Positions 5,148 through 6,151 of a stretch of 6,151 bases of DNA are shown here, piece after piece. Position numbers and translations under genes: made by a program. The notes beneath the pieces were generated by a model that was not told where the DNA came from, did no database searches, and saw only the letters and a program-made list of their open reading frames with translations. The stretch lies in contig JAHFQQ010000185.1 in assembly GCA_023259235.1 (NCBI GenBank), forward strand, positions 1 to 6,151. Reading direction: 5' to 3'. Every line of letters begins with the position of its first letter. Within the stretch, counting starts at the first letter, position 1. The DNA comes from Polaromonas sp. (GTDB taxonomy: Bacteria > Pseudomonadota > Gammaproteobacteria > Burkholderiales > Burkholderiaceae_C).

Positions 5148-6151
5148 TCAACTGGTCGCCGCAGGAAACCCGGGTCGCCGTGGTCGAATACGGCGCGGTG
5201 CAGGAGTTGCTGGTTGAACGCGCACTGGAGCGGGGCCTGGTCGGCAACGTTTATCTGGGCAAGGTGGCACGGGTGCTGCCGGGCATGCAGTCGGCATTCA
5301 TTGACATTGGCCTGGAGCGCGCTGCCTTCCTGCATGTCGCCGACCTGATGAGCAGCATCAACAGCCGTCACGCGGAGAGCGGCGCACAACTCGCCGGAGC
5401 ACCGCCTTCGCCAGAGCTTTCAGCGCTTCGACCGATTGAAAAGCAATTGTTTGACGGACAGTCCCTGATGGTGCAGGTACTCAAGGATCCGATCGGCACC
5501 AAGGGCGCACGGTTGACGGCGCAAATCAGCATTGCCGGCCGTCTGCTGGTTTTTCTGCCGCAGGACAACCATATCGGCGTATCGCAAAAAATACCACCAC
5601 GCCAGCGCGAAAACCTGCGCCAGCGCGTGCAGGCGCTGGCCGGTGACCTGGGCGGCGGGCTCATTTTGCGGACCAATGGCGAGGACGCTCGGGATGCCGA
5701 ACTGGCGGAAGATATTGCCTACCTGCGAAAAACCTGGACGCGCATCAAGGACGCTGCGCTGCGCCTGCCGCCCACGTCGGTGCTGCATCAGGACCTGACG
5801 TTGCTGCAACGCGTGCTGCGTGACGTGGCGGGGGAGGGTACGCAAACCATCCGCATCGACTCCCGGGAACAGTTTGAAAATCTCACGGCTTTCGCCGGGG
5901 AGTTCATGCCTGCTACCGCAAAAAAGCTTCAGCATTACAGCGGTGAGCGGCCGATTTTTGACCTGTTCAGCATTGACGAAGAGATCGCCAAGGCGCTGGG
6001 TCGGCGGGTGGACCTCAAATCTGGCGGTTATCTGATCATTGACCAGACCGAAGCCCTGACAACTGTCGATGTCAACACCGGAGGATTCGTCGGTGCCCGC
6101 AACTTCGACGACACCATCTTCAAGACCAACCTGGAAGCCGCGCAGGCGATC
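5129..6151 (+). CDS. rng: Ribonuclease G (RNase E/G family), N-terminal 341 codons (3' end outside window)
   Basis: RNase G is an endoribonuclease that matures the 16S rRNA 5' end and degrades some mRNAs, preferring 5'-monophosphate substrates. The frame runs from ATG 5129 to the window edge without a stop, about 70% of the usual 490 residues. Visible are the N-terminal DILINWSPQETRVAVVE (4-20); the S1 RNA-binding domain with GNVYLGKVARVLPGMQSAF (39-57) and LMVQVLKDPIGTKGARLT (113-130); the 5'-sensor ILRTNGED (179-186, R181-T182 at the phosphate-contact position); LLQRVLRD (225-232); and the start of the DNase I-like domain, LKSGGYLIIDQTEALTTVDVNTGGF (296-320), whose D314 is the first catalytic, Mg-binding Asp. 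The second Asp and the zinc-link cysteines lie beyond the window. A loop at 73-104 in the S1 domain varies in the family. The start overlaps maf by 19 bases, with no clear Shine-Dalgarno sequence. Confidence 0.97.
   Translation, partial: MPQDILINWSPQETRVAVVEYGAVQELLVERALERGLVGNVYLGKVARVLPGMQSAFIDIGLERAAFLHVADLMSSINSRHAESGAQLAGAPPSPELSALRPIEKQLFDGQSLMVQVLKDPIGTKGARLTAQISIAGRLLVFLPQDNHIGVSQKIPPRQRENLRQRVQALAGDLGGGLILRTNGEDARDAELAEDIAYLRKTWTRIKDAALRLPPTSVLHQDLTLLQRVLRDVAGEGTQTIRIDSREQFENLTAFAGEFMPATAKKLQHYSGERPIFDLFSIDEEIAKALGRRVDLKSGGYLIIDQTEALTTVDVNTGGFVGARNFDDTIFKTNLEAAQAI

Noticed and set aside
1..6151. CRISPR array, tRNA/rRNA gene, insertion sequence, toxin-antitoxin or defence genes
   Set aside because: No spaced direct repeats, cloverleaf sequence, transposase motif or small accessory gene pair was seen; the window is filled by conserved housekeeping genes.

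Overview
The window looks like the chromosome of a betaproteobacterium of the order Burkholderiales, most likely family Comamonadaceae; a Polaromonas- or Rhodoferax-like genus is my best guess. This rests on recalled protein and intergenic-repeat resemblance, not on a search. The DNA is moderately GC-rich and almost fully coding. Every real gene is on the + strand, and nearly all of them are conserved housekeeping genes.

Layout from left to right: the 3' end of a YebC/PmpR-family gene (to 194); a 45-base gap; purD (240-1556, purine synthesis); hemF (1556-2479, aerobic coproporphyrinogen III oxidase); nadD (2476-3123, NAD synthesis); rsfS (3137-3937, ribosomal silencing factor with a long basic tail); rlmH (3934-4401, 23S rRNA pseudouridine-1915 methyltransferase); a roughly 100-base intergenic element that can fold into consecutive hairpins (4402-4505); maf (4506-5147, YhdE-type nucleotide pyrophosphatase); and the first 341 codons of rng (5129 to the window end, ribonuclease G).

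The genes are very tightly packed. purD/hemF share one base (TGATG), hemF/nadD overlap by 4 bases (TTGA), nadD/rsfS are 13 bases apart, rsfS/rlmH overlap by 4 bases (ATGA), and maf/rng overlap by 19 bases. This suggests one polycistronic, translationally coupled unit from purD to rlmH, then a structured spacer, then maf-rng. I see no convincing promoter or Rho-independent terminator. nadD-rsfS-rlmH and maf-rng are well-known conserved neighbours in Proteobacteria. The shared themes are cofactor and nucleotide supply (PurD, HemF, NadD, Maf) and ribosome/RNA maturation (YebC, RsfS, RlmH, RNase G).

I did not find an undescribed multi-gene system. The observations most worth checking are: the roughly 138-residue Lys/Ala/Pro-rich, histone-H1-like tail on RsfS; two inverted-repeat motifs with the same 17-base geometry (GCTAYT-N6-ATAGC) embedded in purD and nadD, the nadD copy inside a low-GC patch that looks like a family-specific interspersed repeat; the hairpin-rich rlmH-maf spacer, whose open frame runs into maf and invites a wrong start call; and non-ATG or weakly signalled starts at nadD, maf and purD.
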